Assembly (NCBI GenBank): GCA_020726505.1
Contig: JAHLEZ010000006.1
Location: 558,001 to 622,000 of the forward strand
Direction of reading: 5' to 3'
Length of the DNA: 64,000 bases
DNA from: Leptodontidium sp. MPI-SDFR-AT-0119
Taxonomy: Eukaryota; Ascomycota; Leotiomycetes; Helotiales; Leptodontidiaceae
The notes under the pieces were generated by a model that did not search any database, was not told the origin of the DNA, and was given only the letters and a program-made list of their open reading frames with translations. Of this stretch, positions 45,393 to 58,252 are shown piece after piece (within the stretch, counting starts at the first letter, position 1; every line of letters begins with the position of its first letter). The position numbers were made by a program, and so were the translations under genes.

Positions 45393-45983
45393 TCACCCGT
45401 GCCCTACTGAATTTTCGAATCTTCGCAGCCTTGCATCCTTTTCACTACCACCGCACCGCGTTGCTTCTTCGAAAAATATCGCCATCGAGGCACCACCTAC
45501 AACCTCGCAGATCTGCATGCCTCTCAGCTGATTTTCATAGTGGCCCCTCCGATTGTGTTGGCTCGTGTGGATAGCAGCCGGTGGCCAGAAATCTGGATAA
45601 TTGGCAGAACACTGAGGCACGCTACAACTATGAAGTGGTCAGTTTTGCTTGACGTTTAGTATCTTGACAATTTGACGGAAAGCGAGGATATGGTTGTATC
45701 GGGGTGAAATTGCCCATGTTGCAAAGCCTTGGCGGTGGAGTTTATATTTACCAAGTAAACTAGCTTGAACTTGAGGGGCTATGAGCTCTCTCGATGTGTA
45801 AGAAAGTGACGCAACGTTGCATTTGGGAAGATTAAAGTCGCTACGATGTAAATGGATGCCAGTATCGTTTCTGGAGTCGTTTGCGGATCTGCCTGTCAGG
45901 GGCTCCGCCACATCTGCATGTAAATAAATGACGAGGCAGCAAAACAAAGCTAGAAATTTGCAGGATTCAGAATATATTATCAA
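45393..45983 (-). pseudogene. Broken small secreted protein gene, possibly KP4-like
   Basis: A reverse-strand frame opens at 45983 and is interrupted by one TGA (45639-45641). It continues in the same frame to a second TGA at 45393-45395. The first part has a signal-peptide-like start. The second part has several Cys residues and a Gly/Ser-rich ICEVVGGAS segment followed by CGGS and a helical stretch ending GHG. This layout resembles, by eye only, the KP4-like killer-toxin family of small secreted fungal proteins. An intron removing the TGA does not keep phase with visible splice sites, so I call it a pseudogene. A GTGAGG donor-like site at the second TGA and a Cys-containing frame near 45290 suggest the original gene ran further. 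Family assignment is weak. Confidence 0.4.
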
Positions 45984-46051
45984 ATAAACAATTAAGTTTT
46001 TCGTTTCTTCGTGAGCTCTCTTTGGATTGCTCCAGAAGCATCTAACAGGTT

Positions 46052-48037
46052 CTACTTCTCCGGTGGATAAACAACAATGCGATCCAAGTCCGCTCCCTTG
46101 TAGTCAAACCCATTCCACAGCCCTCTAACTGTGATAGTGTTCCTCCGACCTTTCTCGAGAGTGAGCTGAAGTGGAGTGGATAAGATGATGCCTTTGTGTG
46201 TGTCGCGCTGGAAGAGCGTGTGCACGGTTGAGGTGTCGCCGTTGACAACTACGCTGGAGATGCGGCGGAGTTGCCAAGTCCCGCCAATACGGTCGGGTGT
46301 GCCACCAGCTGTGAAGAATTAGTGGAAGGTTGGGAAGTGCGAATGGGTGTATTCAAGTGGACAGGATGGGTTGGAAAGGGGAAATATCAATCCTGCAAGG
46401 GAGAGCACTTACGTTGGTCGCCGAACCCCATGTCATCAGTATCTACACATATTGTTAGCGAGAACGTCGAAGGGAGCAGTTTAGTTAAAGAGCATACTTT
46501 GGTAGTAGAACGACACCCATTGAGGTTTACCGGTGCCCTCAATGCCTTCGAACGTGACACTGCTGTCATTGCCGTAGATTCCAGTGACAATCACACCACC
46601 ACTCGCGAAGTTCTGTTGTTATATTAGTATTGGGACACATGCTGAGAGTAGTAGGAATAGACGCACGGCTTCCTGTTTGAATGCATTTCCAGCGACTGTC
46701 GCATCTTTGCCATAGTATGTCTTTCCTTCAATACCCTTGTACTCTCCGGTTTTGCTGCGACGGGATAGTGAGCAATGTACAGACTGACAAGCGACTGGGC
46801 GGGAAGTTTGAGAGATGGAACATACACGTCCAAATCATAGACATCATACCAAACGACATCTAGAGTCTTTTTCCTGTCATCGATTTCTATTGGAAGCCAG
46901 ATGTATCTGCTCTCCCAGAGGGAGTTGGAGTCCCACTGCAGAAGTCATGGGTCAGCATTCATGTCCAAGGGGAAGTAAGACGAGGGCTCATACTTGATCA
47001 CCAAGATAGAGATAAGTCGTCTGCTTTGTACCCTTAATCCGCAACGAGAATCCTGATTGCGAACTGTACGTCCTGGTGTTCAACGGCGACACGATAAACG
47101 GCTGAGACCAAGGGCCGGCAAGCGAATCCGCACGGAAAGCAACGACATCTGCGCATTTTGTCAGTACCGTGATTTCCTCTGCACTGTCAAAAACTTACTG
47201 TTTGGCCTGTAGCCAGTCTTATGGCTCATCAAAGCATAATAGCTTCTCTCAGTCTGGATGATCGTGGGTGCCTCCAGATCATATTTATCAAACCGATGCA
47301 CAACCTTATCCAAATCCGTGATGTCCTCATTGAAACTCGTCAGGTACACATCTCTGCCTTCTCTACGATCACCATTGGAGTATAAAGAGTACGAGCGCCC
47401 GTCTTTGTAATCTGTGAAGATTCCAAAATCTTGAGACCAGTTTCCGAGTGGGGAGGTGGCGTTCACGAAACTGTAGGGTCCGCCGATGGTCTTTGAGGTA
47501 GCGAGACCTTGGAGTAGGAGACCGTAGGTTGAGTTATCGGCGTGCCACCACATCTAATTTATGTTAGAATAAGTTGAGAATGTGAAGCGGAGATATTGAC
47601 GAACATGATATTGCTCCAGAGCTTCGCTGTAAACGACTTTCGGGCGCTGGATAATGCTGCGGGGGTCGATGTATGGATGACCCTCAATTGGCTCTTGAAA
47701 AACACACCGTATTAGCCTTCTTTCCAAGGTTCAAAAGCAATCCATATATTCATGTTTTTACGGAGTAGTGTGGATTAAACTTACTGAGCGCAAAACCATG
47801 GTGCGTCCAGGTTGCCAGATCCTCGGAGCTGTACACAGAAACACCACCACCTTCTTCCTGTCCTTGGACTTTATATTCGCCGAACCACCAGAAAGTGCCG
47901 TTCTTGTCAACGGTCACTCCACCGGCATGTGCGTTGACCAGATCACCGTTTGTGTCTCTCCATCTTGCGCCTGGGACGATGTACTTTGCCGTCGCTGCGC
48001 CTAGCAGGAGGGATGTGACAAATCGAGAGAAAAGCAT
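46052..48037 (-). CDS. Secreted GH43 exo-beta-1,3-galactanase-like enzyme with CBM35-like region
   Basis: Nine reverse-strand exons (48037-47785, 47693-47605, 47553-47199, 47148-46994, 46935-46826, 46754-46667, 46612-46498, 46442-46413, 46308-46052) give 483 residues. A signal peptide spans about residues 1-17. The five-bladed propeller shows GARWRDTNGDLVNAHAGGV, FWWFGEYK, RPKVVY, MWWHADNSTYG, LEAP (Glu208), SHKTGYRPN, RTYSSQSGF (Gln263), YLYLGDQWDS and RYIWLP, the pattern of GH43 subfamily 24. Residues from about 355 resemble the CBM35 found in these enzymes, ending with ADLDRIVVYPP. The likely role is release of galactose from beta-1,3-galactan main chains of arabinogalactan proteins. The position equivalent to a conserved active-site Glu before RPK is Gln100. 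Confidence 0.9.
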
Positions 48038-49637
48038 CTTGACAAACTCGTCCGATCTAGGAAATAGTCAAAGACAAAGTCGTGAAACATAAATCGCATC
48101 AGAAATATTATCTTCCTTTATTATACCTCGTGAAATTAAAAAAGTCGTCACCGGTAGCTTTTGCCCCGAGCCCATATCCAAGCAATGCCAAGTACCTGCA
48201 TGCGGGGAGTGCGGGGAATGGTAGATTTACATTTCTCCGTCCACTGGAGATGGAGTAAGCGCACCAGTACTACTTTACTTGTTCCTGAATTTGAGCTGTG
48301 GCGTGCATGTTCCTCGGGATGGTTTCACCGAGTAGAATGTCGAGGATGGTGGATGCATTGCAGGATATTATAAACTGAGTGAACTGTGAGAACTTTGAAC
48401 CTCAGACATGCTAGAAATAGGAACCTTATCTTGATCGAAAGAATAAGTAGATATTATGATTAGCGAGGGTAGACATAAGAGAAGTGTAATTGGAAAAAAA
48501 AGCTAAGCATGTTCTTCAGACGATATGAACTATGCATCTCAAAATGAGCAAATTTGACATCATCGGACGAAAATGCCAATACCAGGAAAGCACAATGAAG
48601 CAACTCCGGACTGAAGGATAAGCGCGATGAAGAAATATCAAAATTACCTCGCTGGAGTCGTGACCGAGAGTTGACAAACAAGGTGATGAATGCCAGACGA
48701 TCCCTGTTTTGCCTCTTAAATATACCTCATCGTCTCATCTTGTCTAGCTTGGCAGACCCTCACCCAAGAAAACCCCGCCATCAAAGTCCGGGGATAGATC
48801 AAGAGTGACAATCGAATCGCTCATTATTATTTTGATCCGACACAGCTCATTCACAACATTACTTTGGGATAGTGACGAGCCTTAAATGCACTAGGTACCA
48901 CACATCACAGACAAAAGCAGTGGTGATGAACCACTTTCTGTGGCCTGCGACATTCGGCAGTATGAAACATTGCTGGAGGAGATCGCATAGCGAAGAGAAT
49001 GATTGTATGCGATTTGACTTCTCGCCATTGGCTGACAAGATACGAACAAGTGTTGCATTGAGCAAGTAATCGCCATGTCCCTCTCTGGCTGTCAGATGCG
49101 AGTGCAAGTGGTGTAGTGAGACAAGAGAGCTCAGAAACGCAACAACAAGGTTGAAATCAGAATGAAACACAGAAAGCCACTAGAATAATACCATCCCAGT
49201 TAATGATCAGGACATGAAGCTGAGGCCAGCCTGATCTAAGCGCACCAAGGAAACGAAAATTGAATGCTAGCACATCATCTGAGGCAATTTCATAACTACT
49301 TAAGGGACAAACATAGGTGCTTTGACAACTGAAGAACTTTGGAAGGAGTGATTGACTGGATGGAAGACGGCCGTCCAAGAGGATTTTATAGCCATTGAAC
49401 CTCGCAACATGGAAGGTGCATCTAAGGTAGGGCAGTTGATCCTAGCTTATTATGAGAAGAAGGACCGTACATGAGGTATTTGAAGCTGAAAGAGAACACT
49501 CTGAAGTGTATTTTCAACCCATATTTCAAACACAGAATTTGTACTAAGTTTAGAGTGACTCATGTGAAAAGAAATGCTAAGGTAAGGTAGTGCTTCAACG
49601 GACCTCGAAGTGACTCGATCGACTAGCGCGCTTCACG
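48038..49637. other. Divergent intergenic region, no gene seen
   Basis: About 1.6 kb between divergently oriented genes. Small frames on both strands are unrecognised. Confidence 0.45.
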
Positions 49638-51501
49638 ATGCCGCGCTCGTCATCCCGCATCCAACATCCCTCCTCCCCATCCTCCGTTTCTTCTCTCTCC
49701 AGGAGCAACAATCGAGGATCCTCAACTTCATCCATGCCAAAGAAACGATTCACATCGCAATACTCAAAGCCTCCAAGCACCGTTCACCCATCTCTAAACT
49801 CGACTGCGACGAGTTCGAGCCCGTCAAACCGTATGTTGGGCTGATAATTACCCCGCCATCCTATCTTCACATGAACTGACAGCTTCCATGCAGACAACGA
49901 TGCTCAGCCCACGGTGAACGACCTCATCTCCTCTCTCCGCAGATCCAGTATATCCTCTAAACCTGCAACGGCCACGGTCACTACCCCGACCCTGCCACCA
50001 CAGATCCGCCACCTCCTCTCCCAGCCCGAGACTCCCATCCCCCGGGCAAGGAACCGCAGACGCTTCGATGCCAATGGCAGACGCATACCTCCAAGCCCGG
50101 CGCCTCCACGGAGCTGGCTAGAGGGTTCTCGATATGACCCCTTGGCGGGTAGAAGGTCCGAGGAGAGGAGACTGCCGACCGATGTTAGGCTTTTGCCTGG
50201 CCTGCCAGCTGAAGAACGGAAGGGCAGGAGTTTGCAGGATGCGTGCTTGAGAGAGATGGCAAGGCAGTGGGAATTTGTGCGCGAATACGAGAGGAACAAT
50301 CTGGCAGACCTGCCGTCTGGGATTAGGATGAAGCTTCTGAGCTACATTGCTGTGTATGGGCCGGATGAGGGAGTTGGCTTTGAGGGGTAAGTCCTCCTCC
50401 TGAATTCCTTGAATCCGAACCCCTTGAAAGGTGGCAGGCCCTAAAAGTGACTTCCTTCGATGGCTTCAGCAATACAATCGCGGTTAGTTTTGCGAAGCCC
50501 ATGCTAAGTTGTCCAGATTGAAAAACATCCTCGTCCTTCCACCACTCGAAGTTGGACAAACATCAGATTTCGACCCAGGAGAGAGGAATGATAAACTCTT
50601 CCGTGTAGATGTATCGGGATCCATAGGAACTTCAATTTCTTTCAAACAGCTTATCGAACTGGTACAAAAGCCAGCTCCGCCTGCTGATGTTGATCTGGAA
50701 GAATTATCCTGGGATGACACTTCGATGTCTCAATCCCTATCACCCTCGATTCCAAATCTTACCCACCTGTCACTATCCCATCCAGTCTGTTCGATATCTT
50801 GGCCAAGACTACTCGCATTTGCGAAGCACGTACCAGCATTGACACATCTCTCCTTAGCATTCTGGCCAGTACCATCCCTTACCCCGAATGCCAAAACAGC
50901 AATTATTCAGTCTTCTCATGGACATGAAATCCAGTACGGGCGCACCAATTTCTACTCTCACTCGCTGGATAATGATTTTTCTGAAGCAGCAGATGTACTC
51001 CGCCGTCTAGCTGATCGGCTACCTGGACTGGAGTACCTTGATGTGACGGGATGTACGCACTGGCTACGAGCATTGAGATGGATGGGCAGCTCCACTGAGA
51101 GATATATCGACTGGAGTAATCAGTGGACCAAACTTCGGGTACTTAAAGCTCACAGCGGCATAGAATTGACCGAAGAGAGTGAATTCTGTGACGTTGCTCG
51201 CTTCGCTATGGCCTTCAGAGAAGCTACAATTACAGAAGAGATGCTGCGATGGTGGATGCGCCGGAATAAAATTCTCGGCCGACCTGTGTCGTGGATCGAC
51301 ATCCAGAAGGATGATTGGGAAGTCTACAGGAATCTCTGGCTTGGAGGTGGGAAGGAGGATGAGAGGAAGAGGAATGCGCTGGAGTCATTGGGGAACAAGG
51401 ACTTCATGGGCGAGAATCAATGGTCTAGGCCGTTTGTTCTGGATCCTTTGGCTAGCCAGGATGACGGTGCTGTGGAGAGGATGAGCGTTTGGGATCAGTG
51501 A
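49638..51501 (+). CDS. Unrecognised protein with leucine-rich-repeat-like segment
   Basis: Three exons (49638-49830, 49894-50386, 50517-51501) give 556 residues. An in-frame ATG at 49734 (MPKKRFTSQYSK) is an alternative start and may be the better one, since the first 32 residues are Ser-rich only. The N-terminal 200 residues are basic, Ser/Pro-rich and disordered with a VNDLISSLRRSS motif. Residues 210-240 hold a helical EMARQWEFVREYERNNLADLP segment. The C-terminal half has two to three leucine-rich-repeat-like units (IPNLTHLSLSHP, VPALTHLSLAFWP, LPGLEYLDVTGC), recalling F-box/LRR-type architecture without a clear F-box. A conserved fungal hypothetical protein is likely and its function is unknown. 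Confidence 0.85.
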
Positions 51502-51916
51502 GATGATACCGAGTTGGTCTCCTATACGCAGTCTAAGGAAATGAGTTCGCGGGCATCTCATCAATATCAACGGCGCGTAACTACGGTACATGGCTCATTC
51601 CACGACCTTGCATCTTCAGAAGTGAATACCGATAATCATTCCCTTAACATGACCCCCAGTATTTTCTCATCCTCAACCAAAAGATACCCCATTGACTCCT
51701 ATTTCTATTCCAAAGCCCAACTTTCCAAGTGGGCCCAAAACTGAAGCTGATCGACATCGTCATTGATTTGTTGTCATATCGTCGTTTCCCCAAGTCCCCA
51801 GCTCCAACTCGGTACTGTACATGTTACATCCCCTCCCTTCCTTCCCTGCATACCAGCGCCAGTGTTACCAACACAAAAGATCAGGATGCTGGATGCAACG
51901 TACCATCCGCTGATCT

Positions 51917-51954
51917 GTGTGTGCGTACATACGTACGTACGTATGCATGTATGT
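51917..51954. repeat. GTGT / ACGT / ATGT simple-sequence tract
   Basis: Alternating purine-pyrimidine run including ACGTACGTACGT and TGCATGTATG. Such runs can adopt Z-DNA or cruciform structure. Confidence 0.85.
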
Positions 51955-52607
51955 TGTGTTGTCCTTCTGCATCGTTTTTCCCGGCGGGATTGGAGATGCT
52001 GGGTTTTGTTGGGGGTGTGGGCTGGGGCGGGTTTGGTGTTTGGTGTTTGGTGTTTGTGTTTCTTTGTGTTCCGGAATTTTCTTGTGTTTGGGGGTTAATT
52101 AGGGGAGATTTGTGGGGGAGGGGGAGACTGGCTGTTATGGCAAAAAGAAAATAGGTAAGTAAGTATCTTGCCTGGCTGGATTTTAGGATGGGGGTTTGGA
52201 GAAGGAGGTTATGTGTTGAGAATGATGCCATTGGACTTGAGAGGCGAGGATCGATACGGCGATGAAATGTAAGTGATTTTAAGTTGGAAGTTTTCTTTTC
52301 GTTGTCTCTACATGGGAAAGTGTCTACTTTACGTACAGCACGTTAAGTAGGTAGGCTGGAGGGGAAGGAAGGAAGCCATGCATATTTGTATGCTGGATGA
52401 TGTGCATATACCAAGTGGCCTGTCTTCTCCTTCCTTTCCTCTCCAACTTACATACACACCCACTTACTCCTTTCTTAATGCACCGCAGAAGGAGTAGGAG
52501 GTAGGAAGTAGGAACAGGAGTTGAAGGAGTTCGCATGCAAGGAAGTGGTTTACTTCCTGCATCTAGGACTCTACATCACCTTATTTCACAAACTCCAACT
52601 CACTGAA

Positions 52608-52627
52608 TGCCTGCATGCATGCAGGCA
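52608..52627. repeat. Perfect 20-bp palindrome
   Basis: TGCCTGCATGCATGCAGGCA is identical to its reverse complement. It may simply be a TGCA-rich simple repeat, but it could bind a dimeric factor. Confidence 0.9.
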
Positions 52628-53317
52628 ATCCTAACGAACCTACTAAGGTAGGGTATTGGAGGTTAGAAGTAGCATCATCTCGAGCAGGAACAAGCGAAGA
52701 GGGGAGATGAGAAAAGCAATAGCTAATTTGCCTCCTTTTCAAGTTCTATTCCACCATGTCCTGGGTAGCTGCTCGCTTGACTTCTAGCTTTACTTTGTCA
52801 AAGGCGAAGTCGGTGAAGGATGAAGATCAGATATCGGATCAGCCCTCCGATGTATAGCACGAGATGTACTGGTCTGTATCACGGGAGCGGGAGGGGAGGG
52901 AATGTCTCATGCAAACCGGGTTACGCTATATTCTGTTATGAATGAGCTGGCGTTTCTGAGCGTGGTGCGACTGGAGAGAATTACCACTTTCGGCCTTGAT
53001 TTTGTCATGGATATACATCCGTGGTCGTCAGGGGGCGAGGGGACCTTGTCTAGGTGGGTGACTGAGCTCACGCGGAATATTTCTGGAATGGAAGATGGAG
53101 TATGGAGGATGGGGTGGTGGATTGGATATCATGGATGTGGTGCAGGATATGGATCATTCTGCCTCCTCCCAGGCAGAAGACATGATCTCATCTCAACTTC
53201 AGCCTCTAACAATCTACCTGCCCAAACCCCAACAGGCAAACGTCTACCTACGCAAGCAGGAAGGCAAGCATCTAAATGCCAGTCACCAATCAGGGTATCA
53301 AAACAGTCCCAGGGAGG

Positions 53318-53335
53318 ACATACATACATACATAC
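53318..53335. repeat. Tetranucleotide microsatellite (ACAT)n
   Basis: Four and a half perfect ACAT units. Confidence 0.9.
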
Positions 53336-56172
53336 CTACTCCTTACGCCAAATGTACCCCCATGGGACTGAAAAGAAGTCGAGCTCTAACCAAGCAGCCG
53401 GCGAGCTGTTGGTTTGAGTTCGAGACCGGAACAGCTAGCCCCAAGAAGAAGAAGGGAGATCAGGAGGGGAATGGGGAGGAGGCTGACAATCGGGAAGAAA
53501 AGGGCCGATACGCACGTATGAACACAGCCAGATGGCGGCGGTAGTGCTGGGAAGTGCCGCTATTGTGCATGGTGTGAGGTACAGAGATAGAGATGGGCAC
53601 AAAGCTTGGAGATGGCTATGGGTGTGGACGCGCGTACAATACTGCAGGGAGTTTGAGGTGAGGTAGGTAGGCTAGAGTGAATTTACTCGGTCTGGAGGTT
53701 TGGGGGTTGGGTGCTGGGGAATTAGGAACCTTGATGGAAGGAAGGTCAGGCAGATGTGTACTTGCATGGATGTGGAGACCTTCACATCTTGCGTTGACGT
53801 TATGTTCAATGGAAGGGCACAAGAGGAAAACGTCAACGAGTAGATCACCAAACAAAGGCACGGCTCAAGATCAGAGGCTGAAGCTGACGGAATAGAGGAA
53901 TGGCCTGATATGCATACATGTATACATGCATGCACGCTACAGCAGAAGAGAAGGAAGATCTCGCGTTTCCTCCCCCGAAACAGCGGTCATGCGATGAGCT
54001 GATCACGATTATCAAGTAGGGGGAGTTTATTGGCATGGTTGTGGAAAAGTCTGCTAATTTGCCTAGCTACCTCTATGAAACGCGGATAGGCTGATAGATT
54101 TGGTTACATGGCATCCACAATGCAGGATATTGGACACGGCGATCACTAGCTTGATGTGAGCTAGAGCCTGAGGAGGAGGGTGGAGAAGGGGAAGGTATGG
54201 TAAAGAGAAGGAGAGAACCAAACGCTTCGTGGACACCGAAACGGAGATACCTCACACAAGACCAGAGCAGACCTGACCCAGGAAATGGGAAAGGAGTCAC
54301 CGATGCACTGGCTTTGGATCTCAGAATGGAGTGCCAGAGCTGGATGCAATACATGTGAGACATTTTTTAGTCTGTTGGGATATGATGAGATGTGATGAGA
54401 TGTGATTCATGAAGCTGGTTCGGGGATAAGTACCAGAATGGAAAAGAACAGGTCAGAAGTGTCCCGACAGTCTGGTTCGGTGAACTGAGCTGTGAGGCTC
54501 GATGCAGATATAAAGTTATTATATTGACTTGGCGCAGATCTGGTAAGGGGTGGGTTGGTTGGCGTGGAGTGGAGAAGATGTCGGGGTCTCCGAATGGGGA
54601 GTGGATATCCCTAACTGAAAGCCCATTAGCTGATCAACCCAGGCTTGCCACTAAGAGACAAGCTTCAGCCTCTGTTGGTTGGTCTTTTTTGGTGGATTCC
54701 AGGTGGTCTGGCTCTGCGGCGAAGTAGGAAAAGGAGCAGCCCCTGGCATGTGCTCCGAATCATTCAGTAGTCACTTATGACCGATGTCTTTCATTTGTTC
54801 CTGCTGGTCTCTGCAGTGAAGACTGGCGTCCGCTGATACAGCAGATGATCCAAAGCACTGGCCAGTGAGCTAAAGCCTAGTTTTGCAGCTATTGTACCAC
54901 TCCGCAGGGACCAGCTCTGAGTGCCGGTAGCGTCTCTAGTGCAACGGTACTGATGAACTAAACCAGAACTTTCTGGGTATTTCCCGCCTCTTTAGCTTTT
55001 GGATTCAATTTGCCTCTGAAGTCACCGACGTCGCCGATTGAATTGCATGTTTTCCCCTGTAGAGAATGATGAGTTTGAGATGGATATTGATTAGCGAGAA
55101 AAGATAGGGGCAATGTCGCTAGTGGAGGCCGAATATCCACATGACTTGACTTCAGAGCAAGCAACATGCCAAGAGAGCTGAGGTGTCCCAGATTTACCAG
55201 CCAGGATGGAAAGACCTCCACGATCTCCCAGTCATCAGCCTCGTGCGACGAAGACCGTCTCCTGCCACTTTCTCGACGAACCAGAGGGACAGCTCCTGTC
55301 AGGACAGCACATCGCACTTGCAGATACATGCACTTGTTTGCATTGCGCCTGCTCGCCCAGCAGGTCATCACGCATCCCTTCTCCTGAATTCTGCATTGGG
55401 CTCGAAAACCCTCTTGAGGATCCGGGACAACTGGGCCCAATGCTGCCTCGCTCACTCAAGCTCAACAGAAGGCATTGGAAGCTCGGGCATGTGGCAATGC
55501 CCAACGAAACGAACGGTGAACACTTCATCCAGCATGCGTATACTCTGCTCTGCTTCGCATCCTTTCATCCATCCAGACAATGGCATTGTCGGGAACGAGA
55601 AGCGAAGCGCCTTTTCCCAACCTGCAAGCATGTTCACCTGACCTCTTTGCTGCGAGGCATGGCGAGGCAAGTCGAAGCAAGGCAGAGCATGTCGTCAAGA
55701 ACTAAGGTAGCGGAAACGGCAACGCACATTGGACTTGAGCCCGTTCCCTCCTCTCCCAAAACCCACATGAACGGCTACGTTGCCTGCAGAATCCTTATCA
55801 ATCAGCGACTTGATTCGGCATGATTTGGCTAAGGGTTTGTAAACAAGGCAGGAGAAGGCGTCATGGGCGAAAGTCAATTGCAAGCCCAAATTACCCAGGT
55901 GAGGGAGGCAGGGAGGGAGGAAGAAGGAAACCCAATCCATAGCATCCGCGTATCAGGTGCGTCGCTGGTGTGTCTCTGATGGGGTAGGTAGATCCCGAGA
56001 CAGCCATGGCTGGGAGATGGCAGATATCCCAGTCTCCTATCTGCTCAGCAAATGGGTGCGGATGGAATCTCCGAGGCCTGGATGGCGGATGACTGGCGGC
56101 CGTGCTGGAATGAAAGGGAGGGAAACACAATATGTCAGGTTACGCCGCATGTAGCCGCTTGACAGCTCGAGC

Positions 56173-56188
56173 GGATGGATGGATGGAT
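56173..56188. repeat. Tetranucleotide microsatellite (GGAT)4
   Basis: Four perfect GGAT units. The same unit recurs three times at 59469-59480. Confidence 0.9.
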
Positions 56189-56260
56189 AGATGGGAAATG
56201 CTGATGAAGGATTGGCGGCGCAGTGGAAATGAAGCAAGGCAAAACAAACATGAGGCGAGG

Positions 56261-56280
56261 AAACAAACAAACAAACAAAC
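56261..56280. repeat. Tetranucleotide microsatellite (AAAC)5
   Basis: Five perfect AAAC units. Confidence 0.9.
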
Positions 56281-57735
56281 TCTGAGAAGCAGCAGCAATT
56301 GAGCCTGAGATTGAAGGAAGCGAGTAAGCTATGCAAGGAGAATATGTGCATCGCCATATTGCTTGCTTGCTTGGCTGGCTTCTTCATACACTGGCTATGA
56401 ACTGCTAGTGCAATGCGTTCGTAACTGCTGAGAGGCTGCCGCGGGATCTTTTGTCTTGCTGTTGCCATTGCGGAGTGGAGGAAACCAACTCCGAGACAAC
56501 GGGACTGGGCAATAGCATTTGGTAGTTGAATGATCCTCCCGTTTCTCTCGATGCTAGCCCTCCGTATTATTGGCAAAGAGTGGTCCGATGCTGTTGTGCA
56601 ATGTATACAGTGAGCGGATGGTTCATGAGTTTGGGGGTAGGTGTTCTTCCCCTTCCTGGGGATAAGCGGTGCTGTGTGAGCTGGACTTTACTGTACTGCT
56701 ATATTGTGTTGCACTTGAAGAAGGTTCGTCGGAGTGGCTTTGGGGCCTGGGACTGTGCAACATTGATAGATAGGTAGACATGGGGAGATGTAGGAGAGGA
56801 TCTCGAAGTGTAGTGAGAAGGAGCAATAGGGGTTCATGGCGCCAGAGTCAAAGCGGTAAGGCGGCAATGAGATGGATGGACAACAAACACCACACGGACG
56901 GCAAGGGCTCGAGCGTGCAGTGCAGAAATCAGCGCCTGGGCCGGCCAGTGATCATGGAGTTGAGATCTTGAGCTTGTACCAACGTATCTTTCAACCCACC
57001 GGTGTTCTTCAATCCCTCGTTTGTCGCTCGCTTTCTTTAGCCTCCCTCCTCCCGCCTTTGAAGATATACCTTGCAGATACGATTATCCAAGCGATTTGAT
57101 TTATTCAAGCTCCAATCAATTACATTTCATAAAGTGCAATTCCCAGTCTACAGCATCATCAGTAGTATCCTTGCGGACTTGCCGATTCCAATACTCGGGA
57201 CCCGTACAGCCAGTGATTTTTCAAGCGGCACAGTTCGTCGATGCAGATACCCTTCCACCTTCCCTCTTCTCTGCACATGGCAAGCGGACCAATCTCCAAC
57301 CGTTTGTCGAGAGAAAAGACTCCGATTCCTCCCCTCTCTATACAATGAATTGCCTGCTCAACGTTTTTCTTCCCCGAATCCTCTTAGTTGGCTCTTCCTC
57401 CACACACGTTAGTCTTATTTGTCATACCAAACCAACTAAGCTGCACACCCATCTGCACTGCACTGGAAATAATCTATGCAACGCCGGCCGATACGGATGT
57501 CTTGCATGGCATGCTTTACTTCCTTCCTTCCCGCACCTCTCGCCGATGCAGTCTCACTCGCCCTCCTTCCCAGTCAATATAGCGCTCCACGCGCTTCCCT
57601 TCCGCTCGGAGGAGTCTCCTTGCATCGTGCAGAGGAAGTTGGAGGGAAGGCAAGAAGAAAAGAGAACAAAACAAGCAAGCAAGCCAGCCCGCAGCGGCAC
57701 CTCAGTGGCGTGGCGTTTCCCTTCCCTTTCCTTGC

Positions 57736-57755
57736 CTTTCCTTTCCTTTCCTTTC
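57736..57755. repeat. Pentanucleotide microsatellite (CTTTC)4
   Basis: Four perfect CTTTC units inside a longer polypyrimidine block (about 57716-57765). Confidence 0.9.
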
Positions 57756-58236
57756 CCTCCGCTCCCTGCATTGTCTTGCATGCTGCTGCAGGCCTCTTCA
57801 CCGGGGCACATTTGTTGGAGGATGGAGGATTCTCCAATCAGCATCCTCCTCCGCGAACTTCAAGACCCTTGTCTGCATCTCGAGAGAAATGCCACCCATA
57901 TACGATTCGTATGCGCTCGCTCCCCCTGCTTGAAAGAAAATACCTTCCTTCACTGAGAAGGTGTGATGCGAATCGTGCGTATCTTACATGTAATCTAAAC
58001 ATACTTTCCTGCTGCCGGCGCGCATATTGGATGTTTGGCTGGACCGCTGTCGGTTGCGTGTGTGTAACTCCTGGTGTTTTATGCGGTCGATCGAGTGAGC
58101 TGTCACGCTGTACAAGATCGCGATGGGGGGACACTGCCGCTGCTGTGCGACGAAGATAGAATCTGAACAGTTGGTAATGGATCACTCATCCACCCACCCG
58201 TTGGCTTCATGAGATGTGCGCCAAGGACAGGATCTG

Positions 58237-58252
58237 CGTTCGTTCGTTCGTT
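58237..58252. repeat. Tetranucleotide microsatellite (CGTT)4
   Basis: Four perfect CGTT units. A related CTGTCCGTCTGTCTGTCC tract lies at 58787-58804. Confidence 0.9.

Noticed and set aside
53095..53544. 149-codon open frame ending in a Lys-rich tail
   Set aside because: No domain or homologue was recognised, it overlaps another frame, and it contains microsatellite sequence.
55183..55823. Three overlapping open frames of 73-205 codons
   Set aside because: Different frames are open over the same DNA, none resembles a protein family, and no splice signals link them to neighbours.
57021..57956. 311-codon open frame in the right-hand region
   Set aside because: It lies in pyrimidine-rich DNA where stop codons are rare, overlaps a second long frame (57476-58159), lacks an early ATG and has no recognisable domain.
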